Part shown: one piece after another, positions 1 through 9,598 of the stretch | Layout of the letters: every line of letters begins with the position of its first letter | Position numbering within the stretch: position 1 is the stretch's first letter | Assembly (NCBI GenBank): GCA_034696485.1 | Contig: JAQIWT010000583.1 | Span: 1-17,624, forward strand | Direction of reading: 5' to 3' | Length of the DNA stretch: 17,624 nt | Source: Isohypsibius dastychi | Taxonomy: Eukaryota; Tardigrada; Eutardigrada; Parachela; Isohypsibiidae | Program-made: the position numbers and the translations under genes | Notes under the pieces: model-generated | The model's input: the letters and a program-made list of their open reading frames with translations, nothing else | The model's database searches: none | What the model was told of the DNA's origin: nothing

Positions 1-1122
1 GCAGTTTGCCATGATTGAAATAATCTTAACACACTTTTCAGCACGTGAGTGAATGAGTTTATTTTGGATCGATTAGATGGTCATCGATTGAAGTGTTAGA
101 GCTTTGAGATGGTATGCGGTGTAGAAATATCATGACGTTTGAAGATGGGTTAAAATTAGCTAATGTGTCTATATCTCACCTGGACATCGTCGTTCTGTGT
201 TGTCCGTAAGGATGTCTCCGACCATCTGTCCCCTGGAACGGAATAAGTGAACTCAACAATTTTTTCACGAGTTAGGACATTTCATCCAGCTGTTTCAAGA
301 AATGAGGAACATTCAAAAATCTAGGATTTTTTCTCTATTGTCAGCATACTTCCGCTGAAAAAACACATTTTATGTTTTGAAATTTTTGATGAGTTTTGTT
401 GGTTGAAAAATTCGCAGTCGATTCGTGTACAGCCTTGGTTTCTAGAGTCCTAACCGAATGATCAGAATCTCGCTCCGCTATAAGAAGTAAACAAGAACGA
501 CCTGATATGTTTATATTTTATGCTTGGTTCAAGTCACATGTCATTTAGTCATTTGAATTTAATAGCTTTATTTGTGTGAATATTAAAATCATAACGAAAT
601 AAACATGTGTTACGAGAATCCTTTGTGAAACAGAAAATCTTCGCTTCTGCTTCGATGATATCAGCGGAGGTCAGGTGTGGGGGTTTTGGATAGACAAAAT
701 TTGCATTTTACGATGGTCAGACGACTCAGTCATTACATATCTAAATATAGCAAACAAGGACGAGGTCCATTGTAAGAAGATCCGTTATTGTTAGAGATCA
801 AGGTTGACTGAGGCTTCTATACAGCCACTTTGAGCAAGGGCATCCCTGCAACATTACCTAAATGCGCTACCGGAGTTTTCACCAGAAAATACCTCAGACT
901 GGCTCAAACAGCATCCATCTTGGAGCTGTTGACACAATAGCTCTACATCTTCCTCAATGAACAAATTTCTTGTTGAATTACCTAGCCCTGACATCAGATC
1001 AACATGCTGTTTAGAGCTCGCGAATTAAATTCATCATCAAATTTTCTGAATCTTTCAGTACGCATCCCCTGTTTTTAGAGCTCTTATTTCTTAGATAGAG
1101 AAATTCCGATTAAGTTTCTGTT
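1..1122. other. No gene recognised; AT-rich flank
   Basis: Read on both strands, this stretch has no open frame with convincing codon use and no splice-linked exons that I can support. It contains an AATAAA on the plus strand at 598-603 and a TTTATT (AATAAA on the minus strand) at 567-572. These could belong to transcripts ending here, but no coding region can be tied to them. If the Gln/Asn-rich gene at 1123-1721 is real, its 3' UTR would run into this segment. Confidence 0.5.
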
Positions 1123-1721
1123 TTAAATTTTGGGTTTCTTTACGAGTACTAAATTAGGTAGTGCCAAGTCAACAAGTGAATTCCGCAAAAAATCCCTTAC
1201 CGCAAAAATCGTTGTTATTTGCCGACATGTCGCCGGAAACTCTTTTGTTGTTGTAAAAGTCTGGAGTGAACGTGTTGTTGTTAAAAATTTGTTGCTGGTT
1301 GCGTCCGTTTGCTGACGACTGAGAAGTAATTGCATATGCAAAATCTCCGTTATTTCCTTGGCCTTGATTGTTAAATATCCGTTGTAGCTCATTCGGAGCG
1401 ATTCCTTGACCTGTGACAACACCAAAAAACAGCAATTCGTGCCAAAAGACAACAAGCGGAAGATATACGCCATCTGATTTCTAAATTGATTATTTGACCA
1501 TTAAAGTAAGGTTGGAATTTAAACTATTCGTGATTTTTTTGTTATTTTGATGAAAAATCGTGAAGTGAATTTCTATTGTTTTCAGAAAAAACGTTACCAT
1601 TCCCTTCCGATGTTCCGTTCACCAAGGACGTGAATTCCTGTCTGTCGTTTCTGAATTGCATTTGTTGGGCCTGTGGATGTTGATGTTGCATAATCGGTTG
1701 CATCCGTATCGCTGTTTCCAT
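1123..1721 (-). CDS. Candidate three-exon Gln/Asn-rich protein (tentative gene)
   Basis: Three minus-strand blocks join in frame: 1598-1721, 1201-1410 and 1123-1148, giving 119 aa ending at TAA. Donors are GTAACG and GTAAGG; acceptors are TTGTCACAG and AATTTAG. Both introns (187 and 52 nt) are phase 1. The product begins with a Gln/His-rich stretch, then is rich in Asn, Gln, Gly and Ser, with two related segments QRIFNNQGQ and QQIFNNNTF, and ends in a basic tail (VKKPKI). The composition recalls the two secreted genes at 4501-7374. No signal peptide is present from the ATG at 1721. An acceptor-like AAG lies two bases before that ATG, so a signal exon further upstream (plus coordinates above 1723) is possible, but I could not find one. 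The first intron is longer than others in the window. It could instead be a decayed copy or chance open frames. Confidence 0.38.
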
Positions 1722-4448
1722 CTCTTAACAGAACTACATCAGAAACTCTGATTAAGCGAATGAATCAAACACCTTCGCCGAAAACAAATTAAACGGTCTT
1801 GAATTATTTTTCGGTATTTAGTTTTTTGACGGAAGAAGTATGCATATTCATTGCCGGAATAACTGCGTAGGTAGATTGCGATGAAAAGACGATACGATTT
1901 TCACGAGAGCCAACTTGTTACATAAAATTCTGCAGTGGGGAAATTTTATCTGTAACATTTAGCGATTGGCTTAGTCAGTGATGAGACAACATCTTCGAAA
2001 CCCCCTCGCATTGAATAATTGTTTTCAAGATGCAAACGTGATATCCGAGAATGTTCTGTATCAATCATGTATATAATTCACCTGACTTCAATTATGTCCC
2101 GGTGGCTACTCGGCTTTTATCCTTTAATCTTCATGGGAGAAAACATGAGACGAAATTTGTAAGGTACTTCGGAAACATCCAGAAAACACGACCGGATGGA
2201 ATTAAATTTCACATTACGATTGCTGTTTACAATTTAGTTAGTGATTAGTTTCCCCGTATTCTTTGGTCACTCACGTTTCGCGGTCCATGCATTCAGAATA
2301 CTCCTTTCACGAAAAGGTCATCGAAGTTGCGGAATAATATTTGTAATCCAGAGGTTAATCCAGCTAAAGCACGAATATGATTGAAGATTCTTTCGATTAT
2401 TCCAAAAAAACATCAAGAAATGTGCACTTAGCATCCGGTCATAAAATGACGAAATATCAAGGGGAATCCGAATCAATATCTGCCGCGCAAAAAAATGATC
2501 AACTCCACTCGACGCTCACGAACATGATTTCCACAAGTGTGAACGTGTCACGAATTACCAGAAACAATAATTCGCGATATCAGAGTGATAATTAGTCCAG
2601 ATGATGATCAATCCAAGCTGGTAAAGTGCGCCCGGAATTTTGCCCGAAACAGCAGCAGGTCGCACCGCAGCCGAGGTGATGATGAAGAGCTCTGCTCACC
2701 ACTTTGCAGGGGCTTGAGTTCGACCAGCTCGTACCTACCTACCTCTGAATTTTTCCGCGGACGCGCAAATCAGAAAGTGAGCCAGTTGTTCACCTACTTG
2801 ACAAAGAACAGATGATGCCAGCAGAATCTGATCGGATCCGAGCTCACTCTTACAGTACTAGCCGAGCAAGGATAATGAGCGTCTGAACGCATGTACTTGT
2901 ATTTGCGATGTGACTCGGATATGTAGTGGATTTTGACCGACTGCCATACTAAATGCTCGATTCACATGCGTAAAGCTCGTTGCAGTTTGGTTGACTCAGT
3001 TTTGGAAGTGCATCGGAACCGAACGCGCACGATAACTTTCTCATGGACAACCCGACGTAGAACGCTCCAACAGAATTCGTACCAGGGTCACAATTGGACG
3101 AACGTTTCTTCAGGGTTGTTCTGATTTAAAATTTCTATCGGGCTCAGCACTTCGATTTATTTTCACGTGACAATTGAATTTGAAATGATTTTTCTAAGTT
3201 AGACTGAATAAATCAAGAATTAAAAATGCTTTATAAAACTGATTGGATTATTATTACATTTATCATTTACAAAAAATTTCTCGTCGCGATCTTAGATTAT
3301 ATCTAAAATAATCTTTAAATTACTTCAATAAATAATTCATTTTTTGTTTATTTAGTCATTTATTCATTATCAATTTTACAAAACAGACTTGTGGAATTTC
3401 GAAGTTCCTAAAGTCAACCAGCAGGTCGGAGTTCTTTTGGTTCCTGGAATTTGAACGAAACTCATCTGGTAGCACGTGAGTCGGACAGGGTTATCGGACA
3501 GATATTATGTTAAGAGGTTCTGTTTAGGAGGCCGATTGAATCAGATCCCGACACGATTTGATCCACCCAGATGAGTTGTGTATACGCATTTGTCAGCGAA
3601 CCTTCACACGCTAATTGATGTGGCCTTGCAACAAAGCAACCGGGTTGGTGGTTTAGAAGATGTGTTCGAACAGGGCCTACCCACTCTTGCTTCATAGCCG
3701 GCCCATTGATGAGCCTGATCGAGATTCTGAACGTCGCTAGACAAATCGCGAACAAGCTGCAAGCGCGTTGACCTTTTGGATCATTTGGCAGATGTGAAGT
3801 GCGTCTCGCGTGAAAGTGGGTGAAGTCGGTAGAGATCCATCCATATTACTACAGTACTGTATACCGCTTACAAATCCTGAATATCGGAGCTCTCGTATGC
3901 AATCCAGTTTTAACAGGTTTAATTTGCGAGTGTTAGCGTTATTGATCCGGCGTTTTGATACGTATTATTAAATCAATATCTCATGATTTGTGGTGACAGA
4001 TTTTCTTAAAAAATTATTTCTGGTTTAATTCTATTTACCGATTTTATTTTTATTAACATTTTATCCTTATCTTTTACGGTCTGCAACTGTTGTTTCCGCA
4101 TGTAAACTTTGTAAACACTTTTTTTGCGCGATTTTTCTACCGAGTCGGGCAGGTTCGAGGATAGTTCTGTAGAACTGCGTAAAATGCCTGTGTAACGTAT
4201 GTTTGGGGATGTTGTCTACATTCGAGTGAACACGTTCGATTTCTGCGCCATCTGGCGACATCCCCAGTGCCTACGGTAGTACGGACGATTTGTCGGAAGT
4301 TGTCACAGTCATGGTTGGCCTGATGCGGAAGTTCTCGGCGTTACAGCAAGGTTGCTGTTGAAGCAAACATATTCTAAGTTCTCAGATCGCCTTTCGTTTC
4401 GATGAGTTATTTTCGATGAATTTTGTGATGAATAGAGGCTTGAATTAT
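1722..4448. other. Long intergenic region without supported genes
   Basis: Only short open frames of 60-81 codons occur here, on both strands, with no recognisable domain, signal peptide or consistent splice partners. Composition is uneven. About 2590-3120 is visibly richer in G and C, with clustered CpG. About 3130-3380 is very AT-rich and full of TTTATT/ATTTA words and short palindromes. About 3390-3800 returns to mixed composition. The GC-richer block could be a promoter or 5' UTR of an unseen gene, but nothing here proves it. Confidence 0.5.
3292..3314. repeat. Overlapping short palindromes in AT-rich DNA
   Basis: TTAGAT (3292-3297) and ATCTAA (3301-3306) are perfect inverted arms around TAT. 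A second pair, AGATTAT (3294-3300) and ATAATCT (3308-3314), overlaps it with a 7-nt loop. The surrounding 3130-3380 block is strongly AT-rich. This may be no more than compositional chance. Confidence 0.4.
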
Positions 4449-4454
4449 TTTAAT
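4449..4454 (-). terminator. Probable poly(A) signal (ATTAAA) of the 4501-5590 gene
   Basis: On the minus strand ATTAAA lies about 50 nt after the stop codon at 4501-4503. It is the commonest variant of AATAAA. The nearest canonical minus-strand AATAAA is several hundred bases further on (around 4045), so this closer variant is the likelier signal for a short 3' UTR. Confidence 0.45.
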
Positions 4455-4500
4455 CATTTCTTCTCTATGCCGTCGCTTAGGGATTTCACTGAATTAATAT

Positions 4501-5590
4501 CTAATAACCACCTGTACGTGGTGCACCTTGCATCATCTGAGACTTCAATAAACTTAGATTAATCATCGAAGCACCCTGTGTTTGTGAGCCTCCTTTGGCA
4601 GAAACCGCGCCTCCAACCTTCAACCCTTTTCCAGTTGCAGTGTTGGCTGAATTCGAGCTCGCCAAAGTTCCACCGGCATTCGTGATAACATCCGCCTTCT
4701 GCATATTTTGTGCTGTTCCTTCTACCGCACTTCCTTGTCCCGCGGCAGCCGCATCTCCCTGAGACTGCGCTTGCTGTTGCGCTGCAATTTCTTGATCTTG
4801 CTGTTCCTGGGTCAGCGCGCCACCTTGTTCATTCTGAACTCCCTGTTTCGAAGAGCCGGACTTCTTTCCCATAATCTGATTCGCAGTTTGTCCTTGTCCC
4901 GAAGCTTGCACCGCACCGCTCAGACCGACGTTCAGTCCAGCACCTTGACCTAGGTTCGTGGAGAGAACCCGGGAACCATCTTTGTTAACAATGGCCTTGG
5001 TGTCCTGAGCGGAAGTAACTTGACCTTGGTCCACACTTCCGGTTCCGGTTGCAGCACCGCCACCACCAAATTGGGATTGAGATTGCTGTTGGAACATGGA
5101 ATTCTTCCCTAAGCCGCTGGTGAAGATGGATGGAAATCCTCCGAACATTCCTTGACCTTGAGAAGCGCCCAGCTTGGAGTTGGTTTTGCTGGTTTGTCCT
5201 TGGAACTGGCCTTGTGTTGCGACTTGGGATGCTCCGCTTAATTTGCAATTCAAGCCTTTGCAGCCTCCCAGACTTCCGCCGGTTTGAATGGTTCCTTCAC
5301 CGGTGGTGTTGGTGTTGGAGTTTTGAGCGCTGCTGAGTTCCCCCTCATCTGCACTTCCGTCTCCCACCGCAGCACCTTGGCCCTGAGTTTGACCAGAAAA
5401 CTGTGTCTGTTTTGATTTTTGCTGGCCGAATTGTTGTCCAAACGCCGGAAACGAGCCGAAATTCACTGAAAAAAAACGTGTACGGCAAACGTCAAAAAAA
5501 ATGATTGACAGTTTTACTTGGTGCAAATTCAGCAAATGCGGAGTCCAGCACCAGGTATCCGAATAGAAATATAACGGTGGAAAATCTCAT
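4501..5590 (-). CDS. Secreted Gly/Gln/Ser/Ala-rich repeat protein (unknown family)
   Basis: Two minus-strand exons, 5518-5590 (73 nt) and 4501-5465, are joined by a 52-nt GT-AG intron in phase 1 and encode 345 aa. The first exon encodes a typical signal peptide: basic start, a hydrophobic core, and a likely cut after AFA at residue 20. The mature protein begins with an FGSFPAFG motif (27-34) and a Gln-rich segment. Three diverged copies of a unit of about 57 residues follow, at 55-111, 161-217 and about 261-319, and the protein ends in TGGY. The only cysteines are C93 and C98, both in copy 1. There is no membrane segment after the signal peptide and no recognised enzyme motif. It is divergent from, and probably paralogous to, the gene at 6285. 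A structural extracellular role (silk-like, cuticle, egg or mucous matrix) is an inference from composition only. The ATG at 5590 is chosen because it gives the signal peptide; the long open frame continues into the intron and would lack one. Confidence 0.85.
4582..5376 (-). repeat. Three diverged internal protein repeats (about 57 residues each)
   Basis: Copies lie at 5206-5376, 4888-5058 and 4582-4758 on the minus strand. Copies 1 and 2 have exactly equal length (57 residues) and match at roughly two residues in five. Shared features are GAAxGxGSxDxG at the start, SAQ at positions 16-18, and GLNxxLSGAxQ near the end, closing in QGQ. Copy 3 keeps GSAxEG, AQN, TGKGLKVGG and a closing Gln-rich end. 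Copies 1 and 2 are each preceded by a Phe/Gly-rich FGxFPxxF spacer. Confidence 0.7.
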
Positions 5591-6284
5591 TTTGTGCCGT
5601 AGATAGTATTAAAATGTATAACACCACCAAAGATTCTGCGGATTAAATCCCTGAAAAAATGCAGGTGTGAAACGCAACAAACCAAGACAGCAGAAAAATT
5701 CTATGGGGAAAACACGGAAAGTCAGGTTGATGTTTGCTGTTTTGCCACGAACAAGTGACGAGAAAAGCAAATGGGAAGGGTCATATTGCAGAGAATATGG
5801 AAACCGGTCATTTTGCCCTCGAGGAATATTCGTCGGCTGGCCTTCGCAATGAACAACCTCATACATCCGCACTTCGCGGTACCTTGCATAACAACGTAAA
5901 CAAAAGTGATACATACTTCTAACCGGTATCCGGAATTAATTTTCTTCAACCGGGGTTAAAATACATGTTTCCTCGCAATCGGCAGAACATGACCAGCTAA
6001 CTTTTTAGAGACATTAGCGAATAAAATAAAACACCTTCCGGCGTTTCCAACGAGGAATCCTTCATGCACCCAAGCATGTCTAAGCAATTAAAACAACACG
6101 CAGGAAAAAGACGGAACTTTCGCAGCAGAACTCTGTTGATACGTCATTCTCAGGCGGATCTGGTTTTTCTCAACTAACCAGTTTTTAGCAGGTATGATTT
6201 TAGCAAAAGTTTTGAAGAGCAAAATTAATTCCGTCGTATTTTACTGTCCACTTCTTTTACATTTCACACGATTTATCCACAGGC
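5591..6284. promoter_or_regulatory. Shared divergent promoter region of the two secreted genes
   Basis: These 694 nt lie between two start codons pointing away from each other, so they must hold both promoters unless a start site is further away. No convincing canonical TATA box was seen on either side. Short open frames on both strands (60-101 codons) have no coding character. Two short words recur upstream of both starts: TTTCACAC, then ATTTA(A)TCC(R)CAG. The second could be the acceptor of a 5' UTR intron in each gene. Confidence 0.55.
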
Positions 6285-7374
6285 ATGAAGTTCAGATCTG
6301 CTGGTGATGTTTGTTTCTGGATAGCGTTATGCCTCCCTGGTTTATCGCCATTTGCGCGTATGTATAATTTCGATCAATTCTCTATAACAACCATGTGATG
6401 TTTATGTTTTTTTCAGATGGTCAGGATCTTTTCGGCTCGTTTCCCGGTTTCGGGTCACCCGCATCCGGTCAGAATAACGCATCACCGTTCGGCTCCTTCA
6501 ATTTTGGAGGCTTCAATAACCCATCGCCTGCAGCGGCCTCCCCAGCAGCGGGATCATCACCGCCTGCACCCGGGGCTCAGGGGTCCAACCGATTCGGCGG
6601 AAATGGAATCGGTGCAGCTACAGGAGTACTGTCTTCGAACAGCGGCAAAAACGCCAAAACAGGCGGCTCGTCCGCGATTCAAGGAGGACTACAACATGGA
6701 AGTCAAACTGATTCTAAAACAAAAGGAGATGGGAGCAAAGAAGAGAATGTCCGTGTTCAACCCATGAGATTCGTTTTTGGAGGAGGATCATCTGGTGGTC
6801 CGAATGCAGGTTCATCATTCCCGCTTTTTGGAGGTTCCTTCGGTGGCGGAAATAGTCTATTCTCTCCCAACGTAGGCAAACCAGCAACTTTTTCCGCGCC
6901 TGCTGCTTCAGGCTCTCCTAGCCCGAGTAATACAAGGTCAAGTGCGCCATCACAATCCCCAGCACCGGCTGCTCCTGCTGCGCCGGCTCAAGGAGCCTTC
7001 CCGTTTGGGAATTCAAATCCATTTGGAAGCTTTGGTGGAGGTGGGAATATGTTTGGTAAGTGATTATGTTCACGATACGAGTGAAGCTTGATGCTTCAAA
7101 GCGTATGTTGTTAACAGGTAATAATAATAATTTTGGTGGTTTCAAAGGCTTTGGGAATGGGTGAAGTCGGGTGCGTGAAGTGAATTGCTTTCCAATCCTG
7201 CTTTAGCTAATGTCAGTGTTTTTTGTAGGTGCTGGCCGAGCTGCGGTCACCGGTACTCCTACCACTGTTTCTGATCGACCAAATACTTCAGTTGCGTCAG
7301 TTAGCACTGTTTCGCATTCGGCTTCTACCCGAGAATCTACGACGACCTCGAAGTCCACGACTAGACGAAGATAA
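6285..7374 (+). CDS. Secreted Gly/Ser/Pro/Phe-rich protein with alternative C-termini
   Basis: Exons 6285-6357 (73 nt) and 6417-7055 join in phase 1. The gene then ends either with 7118-7164 (252 aa in total) or with 7229-7374 (285 aa). Exon 1 encodes a signal peptide with a hydrophobic core and a likely cut after PFA at residue 24. The mature part starts with FGSFPGFG (30-37) and FGSFNFGGF, then Ala/Pro-rich segments, then a Gly/Ser-rich part resembling the repeat end of the neighbouring gene (GGSSAIQGGLQHGSQ). A further Pro/Ala stretch and an FGxSNPFGSFGGGG tail follow. There are no cysteines in the mature exon-2 part. It has the same exon-1 length, intron phase and N-terminal motif as the gene at 4501-5590, read in the opposite direction, so I take them as paralogs. 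Function is unknown; an extracellular matrix or silk-like role is an inference from composition. Confidence 0.85.
7118..7164 (+). other. Alternative terminal exon A of the secreted gene
   Basis: Acceptor GTTAACAG leads into four Asn codons, then NFGGFKGFGNG and a TGA stop. The frame and the Phe/Gly composition continue exon 2 naturally. A GTGAAG donor-like site just before the stop (at 7161) could join this exon to 7229, but that join shifts the frame and stops after about 14 codons. Confidence 0.6.
7229..7374 (+). other. Alternative terminal exon B of the secreted gene (Ser/Thr-rich tail)
   Basis: A strong acceptor (TTTTTTGTAG) precedes 146 nt. When joined directly to exon 2 (donor after 7055), these stay open and encode 47 Ser/Thr-rich residues ending in TTRRR and TAA. 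The phase matches exon 2 but not the end of exon A, so A and B look mutually exclusive. The Ser/Thr clusters would be good O-glycosylation sites in a secreted protein (inference). Confidence 0.6.
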
Positions 7375-7887
7375 AATATTCGCATTTCCGGCTTTTGCTA
7401 ATTTGAATGAAATATGTAAAGACGTTTGTAAAAGATGCGATAAAATGCGGATGGTTGGATCTGGAGAACACTATGTGACAAGGCAAAGGTCACGGAATGC
7501 TGAAAGCGCATGACACGGCATGTGGACTCGAATTTTAGAACTGAACAACTTGGCATGGTTAACATCGACCCGTGGGCCGGCTGGAAATCAAACATATCGA
7601 ATCTAAACGAAGATCAGATCGACATCCCTTTAAAAAACTTATTTCGAACAAAAGCATTCCGGTCGGTCAGAACTCCACCTGTCGATCATCGGCCTTCAGG
7701 AAGGGGGGGGGGGGGGCTTGTCGACCGATGCTCTTTGAATCTGTGTGAGTGAGTGATGCGGTTGTTGTCGTTTTTCGCATTTCTTTTTCTCCGGAGTCGG
7801 ACTCGCGCAGGCTTCCACGATGAAACTGTACCTTTGCAACTGAATCTTTTTATTCTCTGGCTGGATCGGATACACTTCTCTGCCACA
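7375..7887. promoter_or_regulatory. Intergenic region: 3' flank of secreted gene and MGME1 promoter
   Basis: No supported gene is present; an 80-codon open frame here has no recognisable features. No canonical AATAAA was seen close after 7374. The segment includes a run of 14 G residues at 7703-7716. An in-frame ATG at 7753 could extend MGME1 by 45 codons, but the start at 7888 is preferred. Confidence 0.45.
7703..7716 (+). repeat. Homopolymer run of 14 G
   Basis: An uninterrupted poly-G tract lies 171 nt before the MGME1 start codon, on the sense strand. A similar tract (13 nt, also G on the sense strand) lies upstream of exportin-5. Confidence 0.95.
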
Positions 7888-9585
7888 ATGCTTAGTGGGA
7901 AAGTGTTGCTATCCCACATTGCTCCCAGACTTGGAAATGCCAGACGGATTTTAGTTAGGAAAGCCAATACCAAAGCGAATAAGAAAAAGGAGCAGTTGGA
8001 ACCGGATTCTGCTACTAAATCGACTACCGAAACAGCGATACCACCGCCTGAAAATGTTGTTATTGGTCCCGGAAGCTCTCGTGCGCCAATCCACGAATAT
8101 TACGAAGAATCGAAGCTGATGTATGGAGATTTGCTGGTGCCGAAGAAAGCTAAAGCGGAATTTGTCAGGAAGTACGACAAATTCGTAAATTCCAAAGACC
8201 AGCAGTCTATCGCGCAACAACAACATGAGTACGATGTCACCAACTATCTCTTATTTGGACCGAGGCTGAAAACTATTCCTGAAGAATTCCGACTCGGTAA
8301 GTTATCTTTAACTCTTTTGATCGACTTCCTGTTCGCATAGATGTTTTTAATCTGACAGGCAGAAAAGGATTGAGCCCGATGGATGTTGAGCAGATTGCGT
8401 TCAACGGAAATTTAAATGAATCCGTCAGAACTTCGGACATCTTGGACAACGCTTGGGAATACCCGTCAGATATCCCAACAATTTTGCCGAAATCTCCCGT
8501 GAGAAAATCCGAAGCCCCGAAAGCTGAAAACCCTAAGCAGGCTGTCACCAAAAAGTCAGTGAAGAAAGTTTCTGTAAAGAAGACCAAGGATAACCCTACG
8601 TTCAGAGATGAAGACATTGTCAAAGTTCCACTATTCTCAAAGCCCCCTCAAGACGACGTGGAACCCAAGAAATCTGCCCTTTCTAGTCAGAAAAGTCCAC
8701 CCGTCATCCTTATCAAAACGGAGGGTGATCTAAAAGCTCTTGGACGAGCTCCGTTTTTAAATCCTATGCGGCCTGATTATTCGGATGACCCTAACAGTAT
8801 ATCCCCTCCAGTGAACCTGCTTTTCAAGATCTGTCCGGAAGAACTCACCACGTTGAACTTGCCACCGGAAAGATATCCTTCAGTCAGCGCGGTGTTGAAC
8901 GCCACTCAGTCGCCAGAAAGTCGAGCTAGATTGGATGCGTGGAAGCAGAAAATGATCAACGAGCTTGGACAAGAAGGATTCGAGAAATATCAAGAAGGTG
9001 CGTTTAATCAGGAAAAAGTGTCCAACACCATTCTTTTTCAATTAGTCGATCATCTTTTTAGCTTTGTTCGCGGACGGGAAGTCGTTTCACACCGCAGTCG
9101 AGTCGGTTTTACGCGGTACGGATCCGAAAGATGTGGCAGTCCCGGAAAAAAATGCAGCTCAGTGGAGGAGTGTCAAAGACATCTTCAGAGAGATCCAGGA
9201 TGTGATATGCGTCGAGGAGAAAGTCTGCCATCCATTTCTATGCTACAAAGGTATCACAGATGGTGTGATGTCGCTGGACGGTCAGCTGTGTTTGGTTGAT
9301 TGGAAGACTTCCGGTTCGCGGAAAGATACGGCGGCATCGCTGTATGATAATCCAATCCAAATAGCAGCGTATATCGGTGCAGTCAATTTTGATGAAAAAT
9401 TCGCGGCGCGAGGTTTGCAAATAGAATCCGGGGCAGTGGTTGTTGCCTACAACAGCGGAGAGCCCGCATCTGTCATTAGATTCGATCTGAGACTTATGAG
9501 GCCTTACTGGACGCAGTGGCTTCGGAGACTACAGCAATATTGGAGAATAGTCGCTATGGACAAAGCGATGCCGAAAAGAATATGA
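7888..9585 (+). CDS. MGME1: Mitochondrial genome maintenance exonuclease 1 (MGME1)
   Basis: Exons 7888-8296, 8359-8997 and 9062-9585 (introns 62 and 64 nt, both phase 1) encode 523 aa. MGME1 is a RecB-type PD-(D/E)XK single-strand DNA exonuclease of the mitochondrial matrix that trims 5' flaps during mtDNA replication. The C-terminal domain (from about residue 305) matches the family: SVSAVLNAT, WKQKMINELGQEGF, the conserved His in KSFHTAVE (H359), D416 in GITDGV, and the core VDWKTS with D429 and K431. The start at 7888 sits in a good context (CACAATG) and gives a basic, hydroxylated N-terminus suited to mitochondrial import. An in-frame ATG at 7753 would instead add a hydrophobic leader. 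Human MGME1 is about 344 aa, so this protein has a much longer Lys/Pro-rich region ahead of the nuclease domain. The gene is convergent with exportin-5. Confidence 0.93.
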
Positions 9586-9598
9586 CTGAAGTTTGTGA

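Noticed and set aside
1123-1473. Single-exon 116-codon minus-strand frame starting with a hydrophobic segment
   Set aside because: The alternative frame over the same DNA has the stronger Gln/Asn bias and joins by good splice sites to flanking exons; the hydrophobic segment overlaps the pyrimidine-rich tract before an acceptor.
2585-3124. Short frames of 63-76 codons in the GC-richer block
   Set aside because: No recognisable motif and no splice partners. The higher GC content alone explains longer open frames.
3510-3755. 81-codon minus-strand frame
   Set aside because: No similarity recalled, no splice context, and no coding-like composition.
4145-4165. GGTTCGAG resembling a tRNA B box
   Set aside because: No matching A box at the right spacing and no cloverleaf stems could be drawn around it.
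5609-5914. 101-codon minus-strand frame in the divergent promoter
   Set aside because: No signal peptide, domain or composition link to its neighbours, and several overlapping frames of similar length exist on both strands, as expected by chance.
7753-7887. Upstream ATG at 7753 as the MGME1 start
   Set aside because: The in-frame extension has a hydrophobic leader unlike a matrix presequence, and the ATG at 7888 has the better context and N-terminus. It is kept only as an alternative.
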